From the NCBI RefSeq assembly GCF_042186555.1, contig NC_133328.1, positions 357,552,984 to 357,616,983 on the forward strand: 64,000 nt of DNA, in the 5' to 3' direction. How positions within the stretch are numbered: position 1 is the stretch's first letter; each line of letters opens with the position of its first letter. The position numbers were made by a program, and so were the translations under genes. Below, in pieces: positions 22,665 through 33,589 of the stretch. The DNA comes from Aquarana catesbeiana. Taxonomy: Eukaryota > Chordata > Amphibia > Anura > Ranidae. The notes beneath the pieces are model-generated. The model did not search any database. It was not told where the DNA came from and was given only the letters and a program-made list of their open reading frames with translations.

Positions 22665-24471
22665 AAATGTTCAAGAAAGAAAAAAATTCCCCTAATGGTG
22701 GACTTTAAAGGCACATATGGAAAAACATAAGGAAAAATGTATAGTATACAAACAATAATTTATTCATTTCGAAAACATCATAAAAATATCAGTAGCAATC
22801 TAACAAACAGTGAAAGGAATGCGATTCATGCATTTGTACATATATGGAATATTGGTACCAATATACTTGCACCCAACGCGTTTCGGAGTTGTTTAGCCTC
22901 CTTCTTCAGGGGTGGATGTAAGTTTAGCAAAGGTTTCTAAATTGAAAATAGTGTATTTAACAGAGAAATAATGAATATGTGTACATATCAGACCATAAGG
23001 ACATAAGTACATGCTATATTTTTCATTCCATTTACACTTACATTGGCACTATGTAAGCTAGCTTCGCATTCCAGAACAGTTTAAAAACAAAGGCGCTGAC
23101 ACTGTCTGCCCATCCAGCGTATTCCCAATTGTGATAGGTAAGGGTTGATTAGCGTATCCAAGGTGTTGGTACTTCATGCATAGCAGATGAAGATTGACTA
23201 AGTATGAATGTATATAGATAATTTGGTTCCTCAAAAATTAGAGGAAGGGCCCACAGATGTGGGGCGTAAAGAAATTTTAGACCTGGAATTCCACTGAGGC
23301 CGAATGCGGGTCCTGTAGAATGTGAAAATATAAAGGTATGTAATGGCCAATCATTGATTGAAACTTCAAATGAATATAGTTAGATGTGAGAGAAAAAAAT
23401 CTTTTAGTAGTAGAGGTACAACATACCTGATAAACCTACTGTAGAAGGTTCAAGGGAACATGAGGAGAATAACTGGTGTAAGCTGAATGTATCTTGGGTG
23501 GCTAAAGATATTGACACACGGGGGAAGGAAGATATGGAAATATCATTAGATAGATGTGTGGTTTATCCAACTAGGTATTACTGACAATTTTAAATGTAAA
23601 TATATAAGTATATTTCAAAGGTTTGTGCAATCCAGATACATCTAAATTGTCCTTAGTTAGATGGTAATAGTTAAATAGTATTCGAATCGGTGGAGGAGGG
23701 GGGGAGGAAAAAGAAACAAGGGGAGAAAGTCCCAAGTTACAGCCATATGGTAATGCCTTCTGGCTAGAACGGTACAACTGTAGAAGGTAGTATAGCAGTA
23801 AGACATAGGTTATGTATTGGAGTGTCACTTACTTTGTATACAAACTCGTTTGGCATCAGCTCAGACCGACAGCATCCTGCACACAGCAGCGGACGCTCGG
23901 TGTGAGCAGTGTGAGCATGCGCGAGCATCCGCGATGAGGCGTGGCCACGCCTACTCCACCCGCCGACATGTCTAGCTTCCCCCGGCGGACTGCGCATGCC
24001 CGCCGGGGTCGCAAGATGGAGGACAGTGTAAACAACACTGTAGCCTCACACAACGCCGCCATGAGCCGGGACCGCTCAGGCGGCTTTGTGTGCCGGGCGA
24101 ATTTCAGATCACAAGTTGGGGTTATAAATAAAGGCACAAAAAAAGCCGTGCACAGAGTAAAGTATTATAAATGTATCACAATTTATGAGAAACGCCGCTG
24201 ACTGACAGTATTTTACAGGCTGGGATTTTACATACAGTGAAAACAAGTTATGAACAATAACCAAAATAAACACATATGGGAGTTACACTACTTAATAGCT
24301 GTTGTATAAACTGGGGTGACACAAATTAAAGTTAGACATATTCAGAAATTGTATTGTTGGGGCATAGATTATATAGAGGCAAACGATTACACTAAGCAAA
24401 TATATACACAGTCTACAATTGAAGTATGTATTATGTATGGCATGATTGTACGTCATAGAGGGAGATAGACA
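22665..24471 (-). repeat. Left inverted arm of the Penelope-like element
   Basis: Reverse complement of 25308-27243 over nearly its entire length with low divergence. It lacks about 130 bp present in the right arm (about 25850-25985). It holds the minus-strand hammerhead (22861-22924) and a CpG-rich block around 23880-24090. Part of the arm end (24395-24500) is duplicated directly at about 24540-24650. Confidence 0.9.
22861..22924 (-). ncRNA. Hammerhead ribozyme-like motif, well preserved
   Basis: Minus strand: helix I CACCC (22914-22910) pairs with GGGTG (22874-22870), with ACTT/AAGT pairing beyond an internal loop. Core CTGAAGA (22909-22903), one extra A, helix II GGAG/CTCC with a 10-nt loop, GAAAC (22884-22880), two-base-pair helix III, and GTT before the predicted cleavage between 22875 and 22874. 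Every invariant core base is present. This is one of the best copies in the window. Confidence 0.75.
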
Positions 24472-24643
24472 GGTTTAGGTGACACCCAGGAAGGGAAAAA
24501 AGGTGATATCAGACAGATGTTTATATAGTCGAAGGGCAGATTGGTAGCCCAGGTTTACAAAGATGATCATATATACATATTCTGCAATTAGAGTATGTAT
24601 TATGTCTGGCATGATTGTACGTCATAGAGGGGGATAGACAGGT

Positions 24644-25300
24644 TTAGGTGACATACAGGGGGGGGGGGGGCGGTGATATCAGACACCCTCCCCTAGATCC
24701 CGGGTGTACCCGGTCTAAAATAAGAAACTTAATCTTTGGAAGTTTGCCATTATGTACTATTGTAGTGTGTCTCCCGAGTGGGAGATCAGGATCACAGGTT
24801 TTCATGCCCAGTATGTGTCTATATGCTCTCTTCCAGAATTCTGTTTTTGTTTTTCCTATATAGAAACACGTACACTCGCATAAGAGTATATAGATCACCC
24901 CGCACATTTTACAATTAGCGAAGTGTTTAGGATGGAAAGTCTGACCGTTCGGAAGGGTCGGGTTTTTGTCTGTGAGCATGTATTTACAGTAGTTGCAATC
25001 TCCACATCTAAAAGTTCCCTTGTACTTACAGTGGAATTTGTCTACTTCCCCCTTGAATTCACTCGTAGTGACTGTCTCTCAAAGAGGTGGTTCGTTTAAA
25101 AGTAAAAAGGGGTCTCTGTGGAACAAATGGCCCCAATGTTGGATCACACTGTAGCATATGCCAGTATCTTTCCACAATTTTCCTGACTTGTCTATGTTGG
25201 TTATTGTATTTAGTGATAATTCTAATAGCATCCATATCATTTTTGTCAGTTGTATTTGTTTCTTTCAGAGTATAGTAGCTCGTTTCTTGACTGCATAAGG
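24644..25300 (-). pseudogene. Penelope-like polyprotein C-terminus with GIY-YIG endonuclease
   Basis: Minus-strand coding relic. The upstream part reads NNQHRQVRKIVERYWHMLQ and DPTLGPFVPQRPLFTFKR, the linker typical of Penelope-like elements between RT and endonuclease. Next comes a Cys cluster, GTFRCGDCNYC, and then the GIY-YIG domain (GVIYILLCECTCFYIGKT, 24830-24895 on the plus strand) with the two conserved blocks and the following RAYRHI stretch. A stop and a frameshift near 25067-25075 separate linker and Cys cluster; more stops occur toward 25250. The RT core is absent. In intact elements this endonuclease nicks the target for reverse transcription. The 111-residue frame from 24979 to 24644 is the longest uninterrupted piece. 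Confidence 0.85.
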
Positions 25301-25307
25301 GCTTTTT

Positions 25308-27243
25308 TGTCTATCTCCCTCTATGACGTACAATCATGCCATACATAATACATACTTCAATTGTAGACTGTGTATATATTTGCTTAGTGTAATCGTTTGC
25401 CTCTATATAATCTATGCCCCAACAATACAATTTCTGTATATGTCTAACTTTAATTTGTGTCACCCCAGTTTATACAACAGCTATTAAGTAGTGTAACTCC
25501 CATATGTGTTTATTTTGGTTATTGTTCATAACTTGTTTTCACTGTATGTAAAATCCCAGTCTGTAAAATACTGTCAGTCAGCGGCGTTTCCCATAAATTG
25601 TGATAAATTTATAATACTTTACTCTGTGCACGGCTTTTTTTGTGCCTTTATTTATAATCCCAACTTGTGATCTAAAATTCGCCCGGCACACAAAGCCGCC
25701 TGAGCGGTCCCAGCTCATGGCGGCGTTGTGTGAGGCTACAGTGTTGTTTACACTGTCCTCCATCTTGCGACCCCGACAGGCATGCGCAGTCCGCCGGGGA
25801 AGCTAGACGTGTCGGCGGGTGGAGTAGGCGTGGCCATGCCTCATCGTGGATGCTCGCGCATGCGCGGGGGGGACCTGGCGGCACTCGCTCCACCCGGGGG
25901 CCCATTCTCAGCGTGTCCGTCCCTCCTCTGCCACTGACAATCAGCTGTTGGTTATTACACCAACAGCTGATTGGCTAGGAGGGCTTTTTATACCGCTGCA
26001 CTGCTCACACCGAGCGTCTGCTGCTGTGTGCAGGACGCTGTCGGTCTGAGCTGATGCCAAACGAGTTTGTATACAAAGTAAGTGACACTCCAATACATAA
26101 CCTATGTCTTATTGCTATACTACCTTCTACAGTTGTACCGTTCTAGCCAGAAGGCATTACCATATGGCTGTAACTTGGGACTTTTTCCCCTTGTTTCTTT
26201 TTCCTCCCCCCCTCCTCCACCGATTCGAATACTATTTAACTATTACCATCTAACTAAGGACAATTTAGATGTATCTGGATTGCACAAACCTTTGAAATAT
26301 ACTTATATATTTACATTTAAAATTGTCAGTAATACCTAGTTGGATAAACCACACATCTATATAATGATATTTCCATATCTTCCTTCTCCCGTGTGTCAAT
26401 ATCTTTAGCCACCCAAGATACATTCAGCTTACACCAGTTATATTCTCCTCATGTTCCCTTGAACCTTCTACAGTAGGTTTATCAGGTATGTTGTACCTCT
26501 ACTACTAAAAGATTTTTTTCTCTCACATCTAACTATATTCATTTGAAGTTTCAATCAATGATTGGCCATTACATACCTTTATATTTTCACATTCTACAGG
26601 ACCCGCATTCGGCCTCAGTGGAATTCCAGGTCTAAAATTTTTTTACGCCCCACATCTGTGGGCCCTTCCTCTAATTTTTGAGGAACCAAATTATCTATAT
26701 ACATTCATACTTAGTCAATCTTCATCTGCTATGCATGAAGTACCAACACCTTGGATACGCTAATCAACCCTTACCTATCACAATTGGGAATACGCTGGAT
26801 GGGCAGACAGTGTCAGCGCCTTTGTTTTTAAACTGTTCTGGAATGCGAAGCTAGCTTACATAGTGCCAATGTAAGTGTAAATGGAATGAAAAATATAGCA
26901 TGTACTTATGTCCTTATGGTCTGATATGTACACATATTCATTATTTCTCTGTTAAATACACTATTTTCAATTTAGAAACCTTTGCTAAACTTACATCCAC
27001 CCCTGAAGAAGGAGGCTAAACAACTCCGAAACGCATCGGGTGCAAGTATATTGGTACCAATATTCCCATATGTACAAATGCATGAATCACATTCCTTTCA
27101 CTGTTTGTTAGATTGCTACTGATGTTTTTATGTTGTTTTCGAAATGAATACATTGTTTGTATACTATACATTTTTCCTTATGTTTTTCCATATGTGCCTT
27201 TAAAGTCCACCATTAGGGGAATTTTTTTCTTTCTTGAATGTTT
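25308..27243 (+). repeat. Right inverted arm of the Penelope-like element
   Basis: Mirror of the left arm. It retains a 130-bp segment missing from the left arm, which includes a strong hairpin (CAATCAGCTGTTGG ... CCAACAGCTGATTGG, about 25939-25975) and a TTTTTATACC motif near 25985. The hammerhead motif is at 26989-27050. A partly conserved frame (MEDSVNNTVASHNAAM) present in both arms near 24015 and 25763 is probably leader sequence of the element. Confidence 0.9.
26989..27050 (+). ncRNA. Hammerhead ribozyme-like motif, inverted partner
   Basis: Core CTGAAGA at 27003-27009, extra A, helix II GGAG/CTCC, GAAAC at 27028-27032, then GCATC with cleavage predicted after 27037. Helix I CACCC/GGGTG is intact. 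Relative to its partner, one base of the short helix III has changed (GCGTT to GCATC); the site is still NUH-type (ATC). Confidence 0.7.
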
Positions 27244-27271
27244 AATTATAGGATGTGGCACAACCTTGCAG

Positions 27272-27750
27272 TTAAAGGGGTTGTGCATTAAGGTGAAAAA
27301 ACTTTTGACAATACCGCCGCCCCCAGCCCCCCCGTTTTACTTACCTGACACCTCGAATCTCCGCTGCTCGTTCCCGTCATCTCTATTGCAGCTCAGCCTG
27401 GTCGCTGATTGGCTGCAGTGGATGGATTGAAAGCAGCGCAGCCATTGGCTCGCGCTGCTGTCAATCACTTCCGATGACGCGGCACGCCGGGGGGCGGGGC
27501 CGAGTGATACAGTGAGCGGCTATAGCCGCCGGCTGTATCACGGGAGCGCGCCCGCAAGAACTAACCACCATGCGAGGGAGCTCGCATTAAGGTGGATAGT
27601 TCTTGCGGGGAGGAGTTGAAACAGCCGCCGAGGGACCCCAGAAAAGCAGGTTCGGGGCCACTCTGTGCAGAACGAGCTGCACAGTGAAGGTAAGTATAAC
27701 TTGTTTGTTATTTTTAAACAATAAAAAAATTACCTTTACAACCCCTTTAA
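27272..27750. mobile_element. TTAA-flanked MITE
   Basis: TTAA AGGGGTTGT at the left and ACAACCCCT TTAA at the right form inverted ends with a TTAA duplication. The interior is GC-rich, with strong hairpins (for example AAGAACTAACCACC against GGTGGATAGTTCTT, about 27556-27606) and no gene. It sits 28 bp beyond the Penelope-like element inside the large hAT. Confidence 0.8.
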
Positions 27751-28324
27751 TAAGTTGACCTACAACCTCTGTTTCAAGCTTCTGAATGTTGTGCATAAAA
27801 TGCCAGGACAGTTCAACCCCCCCCCAAATGACCCCATTTTGGAAAGTAGACACCCTACACTATTTGCTGAGAGTCATGTCGAGTCCATGGAATATTTTAT
27901 ATTGTGACACAAGTTGCGGGAAAGAGACAAATTTTTTTTTTTTTGCACAAAGTTGTCACTAAATGATATATTGCTCAAACATGCCGTGGGAATATGTGAA
28001 ATTACACCCCAAAATACATTCTGTTGCTTCTCCTTACGGGGATACCACATGGGTGAGACTTTTTGGGAGCCTAGCCGCGTACGGGACCCCGAAAACCAAG
28101 CACCGCCTTCAGGCTTTCTAAGGGCGTAAATTTTTGATTTCACTCTTCACTGCCTATCACAGTTTCGGAGGCCATGGAATGCCCAGGTGGCACAAAACCC
28201 CCCAAAATGACCCCATTTTGGAAAGTAGACACCCCAAGCTATTTGCTGAGAGGTATAGTGAGTATTTTGCAGACCTCACTTTTTGTCACAAAGTTTTAAA
28301 AATTAAAAAAAGAAAAAAAAATGT

Positions 28325-28440
28325 TTTTCCCTTATCGTCTTTCAGGACAGCACTTGAGAGAGTGACTCCTCCCCTTGCCAACAGGAAACACCTCTTCCAC
28401 CAAACTTTAAAAGGAGGCTCCTTTCCACACATTGTCAGTT
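28325..28440 (+). repeat. DIRS left inverted terminal repeat
   Basis: Starts TTTTCCCTTATCGTC. From about base 28341 to 28440 it is the near-perfect reverse complement of 33590-33690. Its outermost 15 bases differ from the right repeat but are matched, inverted, by the internal complementary region. Confidence 0.9.
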
Positions 28441-28952
28441 TTTGTGTTTCCTCCAGAGGGAACACTTCGTGGGAAGTCAGGGCTCTCAGGTGCTGTCCTG
28501 GGAGCTCAGGTTTCCTGGATTTCCATCAAACACTTTTTTACCTCATGAGAGCTGTTCCTCCCATTCCACAGCTGAGGTGAAGTGCTGCTGGCTGGGCTCC
28601 CTCTCCCTCTTCATATGGGCTCAGGGTGAGTCCGACTGTCGTGGGCATCGCTCCTAGGCGGCGGCAAGACAGGCGGTGGCCGTTTACTATATTTTTTTCT
28701 CAGGTCCACCACCTGTTGCTTATTGCACCGCCGCCATCTTGGGGATGGCAGCGGGGCTCCATCCGCCGGAGTGAGGCATCCGGAGGGGGCGGCGCCCACG
28801 GAACAGGCGTGCGGCGTCATTTCCACCGGAAATCGCAGAGGGAAAGGGGAGGAACGGGGCTGGTGCTTATTTAGCGGTTCTGGTCCGGCGCACTGGCGCT
28901 ATTGGAGTCCGGAACCGGCGTTTAGCCACACAAACACAGCAAGCGCTCCTCG

Positions 28953-30486
28953 ATGGAATCAATGGCGGCAGCGATTGGGACAGGCACAGGCACCAGCAAG
29001 GCCCAGGTAAGGTGCAGTTGTATACTGTCTTCCTTGTACTGTGGGGTCTCTCTTTCTCTATCCCCCCCCCCCCCCCCCCCGGTGGCAGGGGCCTGTCTGG
29101 GCACATAAAGCAGTTAGCTCTTACTGTGCACCTGTGGTGAGCATCCTTGGGTATAGGACAGGTTGTCTCACTGGGATGGTTTCTTCTTTTGTCTCATGGC
29201 AGGCCAAGAGCTCTGATCCAGTGGCAAAAAGAAAATGTCCTTCATGTAAATCCAAGCTACCTGAAGGATGGAAGAAGACGTTATGTCAAGCTTGTATTGA
29301 TTTGCTAGTTAAAGAAGAAGCTTCTTCCGCTTGCAGCGACTTGATTGCATCGGTTAAAAAGGAACTTGATGCGACTATTCAATCATTTCGCTCTTCCCTA
29401 GCAAACCCATCCCTGAGTCAGCCTACTACCTCACAGTCCTCCCAAGGCCCACTTATAGTCCCGGCGATGGAGACTGAGGCATCTCCTACCCCAGAGGGAC
29501 ATTCCCCCTCTCAATCTGAGGATTCTGATGAGGGTGAGGAAGGAGAAAATTTACCTTCAAGATTTAAATTGTCTTTAGAACAGGTAGATGGCCTGTTAAA
29601 AGCAATCTATACCACACTGGGTCTGGAGGAGGAAAGAAAGGAGTTATCTCTGCATGATAAAATGTATGCAGGGCTTAGCGAGCACAAAAATCGCAATTTC
29701 CCAGTACACTCTGTTATTTCTGAAGCTATTAAGAAAGAGTGGGCAGAGCCAGAGAGAAAGCCTTTCTTTCCCAAAGCCTTAAAAAGGCGTTTCCCTTTTG
29801 ATGAAGATCCAGCGGCGGTTTGGAACAAAAACCCCAAACTAGATGCCGCGTTTTCCCAGGTCTCGAGGTCTACAGATTTGGCATTCGAGGACATGGGGGT
29901 GTTGAGAGATCCCATGGATAAAAGGATGGACCAGCTACTAAAGAGGGCTTGGCAATCCATCATGGGAAATCTTAAACCTACTATGGCAACTACAGTGGTA
30001 TCCAGAAATATGGAGTTCTGGTTAGAGCAACTTAAGGCCCATATCTCAGCAGACTCACCAAAACAAGAAATTTTGGATTCATTTTCAACTCTGTCTGCCG
30101 CTGTCGCATTTATATCTGATGCTTCAGCGGAATCAATTAAAATGACAGCTAGATCTGCTGCCCTAGCCAACTCAGCCAGAAGGGCTCTGTGGTTGAAAAC
30201 TTGGCCGGGGGACGCGGCATCCAAAAACAAGCTGTGTGGGATACCATTCCTGGGTGACTTGCTTTTTGGACCTGATTTAGATGCGGTTCTAGATAGAACT
30301 GCTGATAAAAAGAAGTCTTTTCCCATCAAAAAGAAAAAGCAGCCAGTTAAACGTTTTTTTCGTTCCCAAAGGGCTCAAGAACAAACCAAACCCCAGGAGA
30401 AAAGAAAAAATTGGGCATCGCAGAAGGGTAAAGGCAAAGGAAATGTCCTTTTCCATCCTCCTGCAGCCTCCGGTAAAGCACAATGA
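28953..30486 (+). CDS. DIRS ORF1 (GAG-like), apparently spliced
   Basis: The downstream exon encodes a basic protein with CPSCKSKLPEGWKKTLCQAC near its start (CxxC and CxxC, a zinc-ribbon-like motif typical of DIRS ORF1), an acidic Ser-rich segment, a helical middle and a Lys-rich C-terminus. The first ATG in a good context is at 28953; 18 codons to 29006 end in CAG followed by GTAAGG, a donor, and the acceptor TCATGGCAG ends at 29202. Joining them keeps the frame (Lys-Ala-Gln then Ala-Lys-Ser), giving 445 residues. The unspliced frame is also open from 29041. The protein is thought to package element RNA. It overlaps the RT frame by 44 bp. Confidence 0.8.
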
Positions 30487-32380
30487 CTTGTGCGTACCAG
30501 TGGGGGGAAGGCTTCAAAGTTTCCTTCCCCTTTGGGCCAGCATGACAGAAAGTCTATATATTTTGGACATGCTGTCCCAAGGTTACAGGATAGAGTTTTC
30601 GGATCGCCCGCCAGAAAGATTCTTTGTAACAAACCTACCAAGGGATCTAACAAAGGCTCTGGCCATGAAGAACCTTTTAAAGGATCTGAGGCACCAGAGG
30701 GTAGTGATACCAGTATCCCCAGAAGAACAGGGTCAGGATTTCTATTCACACATCTTTCTGATAAGAAAACCATCCGGAAACTTCCGTCTTATCCTCAACC
30801 TAAAACCCCTGAACAAGGCAGTCCTATACAAAAAGTTTTGTATGGACTCAATTTTCACGGTCAGAAACATTCTGACAAAAGATTGTTTTATGGCATCAAT
30901 CGATCTGAGGGATGCTTATCATCATATTCCTGTAGCACCTCAGTCCCAGAAGTTCCTGAGGTTTGCGGTGAATATGGGCAAGGAGATTATACATCTTCAG
31001 TTCAGGGCTCTTCCCTTCGGCCTGTCGTCAGCTCCTCGTATTTTTACGAAGGTAATGGCGGAAGCTCTCGCCCCTCTTCGACTCCAGGGGATTGCGGTAA
31101 TTCCATATCTGGACGACCTCCTCTTTTTTGCCCCATCCAGGGAAAAGTTGCAGGAGGATTTGAACAAATCCCGCAGTCATTTGGAGTCACTAGGGTGGAT
31201 AGTGAATGTTCAAAAATCAAATTTCATCCCAGCTCAGCAAGTACTGTTTCTGGGTTATTTGATAGATTCATTGGAGCAAAAGATTTTTCTCCCAGAAGAG
31301 AAAAAGATCAAGGTCCAAAGGGTAATAACGGCACTACAAACAAATCAACTGATTTCAGTCCGAAAGGTTATGTCGGCTCTGGGGACATTAACCTCTTCAA
31401 TGCCAGCCATCCAATGGGCAAGGCTGCATTTCAGGACCCTCCAGAGGTTCCTTCTAAGGACATGGAACCACAGGACGGAGAGTTTGGATACAAAAGTAAA
31501 GATTCCCACCAGAGTCAAACGTTCACTTTGGTGGTGGAAAAGTCAGGTGGTACTGCAAAGAGGTCTTCTTTGGTCTTTTCCGACCGGGAAAGTGGTCACA
31601 ACAGACGCCAGTTTGCAGGGATGGGGGGCCCACATGGGTCAAGCCTTAGCGCAGGGAACATGGTCCCAGTTCGAGGCCCAAAGATCCTCAAATTGGAGAG
31701 AGCTGAAGGCAGTTGCCCTAGCATTAGCTTTCTTCTCTCAAAACCTCATAGGTTGCCATGTCCAGATTTTGTCGGACAATGGCACGGCCATAGCCTACCT
31801 GAACAAACAGGGAGGCACAAGAAGCAGGGCCCTTCACTTACTGTCAGTAGAGATTCTGGAGTGGGCGGAGAACCACTTACTATCTCTATCCGCAGTCCAT
31901 CTAAAAGGCACATGGAACGAAGTAGCGGATTATCTGAGCCGACAAAAAGTTCAGGAATCAGAGTGGAGTCTGAACAGGAAGGTGTTTGCATTAATCACCA
32001 GTGTTTGGGGCCTTCCGCAGGTAGATCTGTTTGCTTCAAAACAAAACACGCAGCTCCCAAATTTTTTCTCCCTTCAGAGAGACATTTGCTCTCAGGGGAT
32101 AGATGCTCTGGCACATCCGTGGGATTTTCACCTAGGGTATACTTTTCCTCCATTCCGATTAATCCCTCTAGTGTTGAGGAAAATACTGAAAGAGAGAGTA
32201 TCAATCATTTTGATTACTCCATATTGGCCAAAGAGAGCTTGGTTTTCCACGATTCTGCAGTTGGCAATCAAACCATGTTGGCATCTCCCGCTCAGTCAGG
32301 ATCTGTTGATTCAGGGGCCAGTGCTTCATCCAGAGGTAGGCAGGTTAAAGCTCACTGCCTGGTATCTGAGGAGCAATTAA
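30443..32380 (+). CDS. DIRS reverse transcriptase - RNase H - methyltransferase-like protein
   Basis: 645 codons without a stop. RT (about residues 60-270): FLIRKPSGNFRLILNLKPLN, ASIDLRDAYHHIPV, LPFGLSSAPRIF and the catalytic YLDDLLFF. RNase H (about residues 385-510): VTTDASLQGWGAHM (catalytic Asp), a Glu in NWRELKAVALAL, SDNGTAIAYLNKQGGTRSRA and HLKGTWNEVADYLSR. The C-terminal ~130 residues (VDLFASKQNTQLPNFFS, WPKRAWFSTI) match the methyltransferase-like module found in DIRS elements. The first ATG at 30443 lies inside ORF1; a downstream start is possible. It makes cDNA from element RNA. Fully open, so possibly functional. Confidence 0.9.
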   Translation: MSFSILLQPPVKHNDLCVPVGGRLQSFLPLWASMTESLYILDMLSQGYRIEFSDRPPERFFVTNLPRDLTKALAMKNLLKDLRHQRVVIPVSPEEQGQDFYSHIFLIRKPSGNFRLILNLKPLNKAVLYKKFCMDSIFTVRNILTKDCFMASIDLRDAYHHIPVAPQSQKFLRFAVNMGKEIIHLQFRALPFGLSSAPRIFTKVMAEALAPLRLQGIAVIPYLDDLLFFAPSREKLQEDLNKSRSHLESLGWIVNVQKSNFIPAQQVLFLGYLIDSLEQKIFLPEEKKIKVQRVITALQTNQLISVRKVMSALGTLTSSMPAIQWARLHFRTLQRFLLRTWNHRTESLDTKVKIPTRVKRSLWWWKSQVVLQRGLLWSFPTGKVVTTDASLQGWGAHMGQALAQGTWSQFEAQRSSNWRELKAVALALAFFSQNLIGCHVQILSDNGTAIAYLNKQGGTRSRALHLLSVEILEWAENHLLSLSAVHLKGTWNEVADYLSRQKVQESEWSLNRKVFALITSVWGLPQVDLFASKQNTQLPNFFSLQRDICSQGIDALAHPWDFHLGYTFPPFRLIPLVLRKILKERVSIILITPYWPKRAWFSTILQLAIKPCWHLPLSQDLLIQGPVLHPEVGRLKLTAWYLRSN

Positions 32381-33391
32381 TGAGAAGCAGAGGCTTTTCA
32401 GAACGTTTAACTGCTACGTTGCTTTCCAGTAGGAAAAAGGTAACCAGGGATATTTACGCCAAAGTATGGAAAGTCTATGTTTCTTTCTGTCATTCAGAAC
32501 ATAGGGGGGTTAAAGACCTAGTTTCAGTGCTGGAATTTTTGCAAAAAGGTGCAGACAAGAATCTGGCGGTCAGCACTCTTAAGGTGCAGGTGGCTGCCTT
32601 GGGAGTTTATCTGGAGAGATCCTTATCTTCAGAAACTCTGATCATGAGATTTTTCAAAGCACTTTCCAGGTCGAGACCGGTACCGGTGAAGCATTTCCCA
32701 AATTGGGATCTCTCGGTGGTTCTGCAGGCTCTGGCAAAGGAACCATTTGAGCCTTTACAGGCCATATCCCTAAAGAATTTAACTTTGAAGACTATTTTTC
32801 TGGTCGCAATTACTTCAGCAAGAAGGATTAGTGAACTGCACGCCCTATCAGTAAAAGAGCCTTTTTTCTCAGTTTTTCCTGATAGAGTTGTCCTTAAAGT
32901 AGATCCGGGGTTTTTGCCAAAAGTGGCAAGCTTTAGTAACAGGTCTCAAGAGATTACTCTACCAACCTTTTCTGCTAACCCTTCGGGTGCAAAGGAAGAG
33001 CAGTTTCACAATTTAGACGTAAGACGTATCCTATTACAGTATTTGGAAGTAACAGGAGGGTTTAGAGTTTGATTCATTATTTGTTCTTTTTTCTGGAAAC
33101 AAGAAAGGCCAACAAGCATCAAAAGCATAATTGGCTAGATGGCTTAAGACAGCTATTTCTGTAGCCTATTCTCAAATGGGTTTATCTTCCCCGCTGGGAA
33201 TTAGGGCTCATTCAACAAGAGCGCAGGCCACTACATGGGCAGAAAGAGCTGGTGCCACCCCAGATCAGATTTGTAAGGCGGCTATGTGGTCAAGCTACTT
33301 AACGTTTGTCCGTCATTACAGACTGGATCTCCTATCAGCAGGTGATCAGGCTTTTGGCAGAAAGGTTCTGCAGGCTGTGGTCCCTCCCTAG
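32270..33391 (+). pseudogene. DIRS tyrosine recombinase, frame broken near its 3' part
   Basis: Recombinase sequence is recognisable from about 32270 (HCLVSEEQLMRSRGFSE on) to 33391. The core-binding helices are followed by SARRISELHAL (catalytic Arg), then HSTRAQATTWAE (His-x-x-Arg) and FVRHYRLDLL (nucleophile Tyr). The frame open from 30490 ends at TGA 33070-33072 after GGFRV; sequence in the next frame (EFDSLFVLFSGNKKGQQ) carries on the family pattern, and a TAA at about 33127 plus local shifts interrupt it again before the C-terminal part (33131-33391). The enzyme would integrate circular cDNA; this copy needs trans help. Its open frame extends upstream through the whole RT gene in a different frame. 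Confidence 0.85.
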
Positions 33392-33412
33392 GGGGGTAAG
33401 TCTCTATTATCC

Positions 33413-33500
33413 TCTCAAGTGCTGTCCTGAAAGACGATAAGGGAAAATTCAAGTTAGACTTACCGGTAACTTGTTTTCCTTGAGTCTTTCAGGACAGCAG
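33413..33500 (+). repeat. DIRS internal complementary region
   Basis: Bases 33413-33447 are the reverse complement of the element's left end and 33448-33500 the reverse complement of its right end, joined at GGGAAAA|TTCAAG. In the DIRS replication model this region templates completion and circularisation of the cDNA ends. It lies directly after the recombinase ORF. The second half includes the palindrome TTACCGGTAA. Confidence 0.9.
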
Positions 33501-33589
33501 CATCCCGCCCTATTGTTTTTACATATATATACTGTGACTAATCATATCTCGATTATGTGTTCCAGTTTGGGGCCGGAGGTTCTCTACTA

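Larger units (their letters stand above)
22665..27243 (-). mobile_element. Penelope-like element with 1.8-1.9 kb inverted arms
   Basis: Two long inverted arms (22665-24471 and 25308-27243) flank a central piece that encodes, on the minus strand, the end of a Penelope-like polyprotein with a GIY-YIG endonuclease. Each arm carries a hammerhead-like motif near its outer third, a CpG-rich promoter-like block and an AT-rich inner part. Penelope-like elements are known to have terminal repeats in direct or inverted orientation and to carry hammerhead motifs. The RT domain is missing, so the copy is non-autonomous. It sits in the 22.7-kb hAT element. Confidence 0.85.

Noticed and set aside
23941..24201. 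86-residue frame in the left Penelope-like arm, mirrored in the right arm, as a gene
   Set aside because: It is part of the arm repeat in the promoter/leader block. Both copies are kept only because the arms are alike; no domain is visible.
29607..30329. 240-residue minus-strand open frame
   Set aside because: Antisense shadow of DIRS ORF1; no domain of its own.
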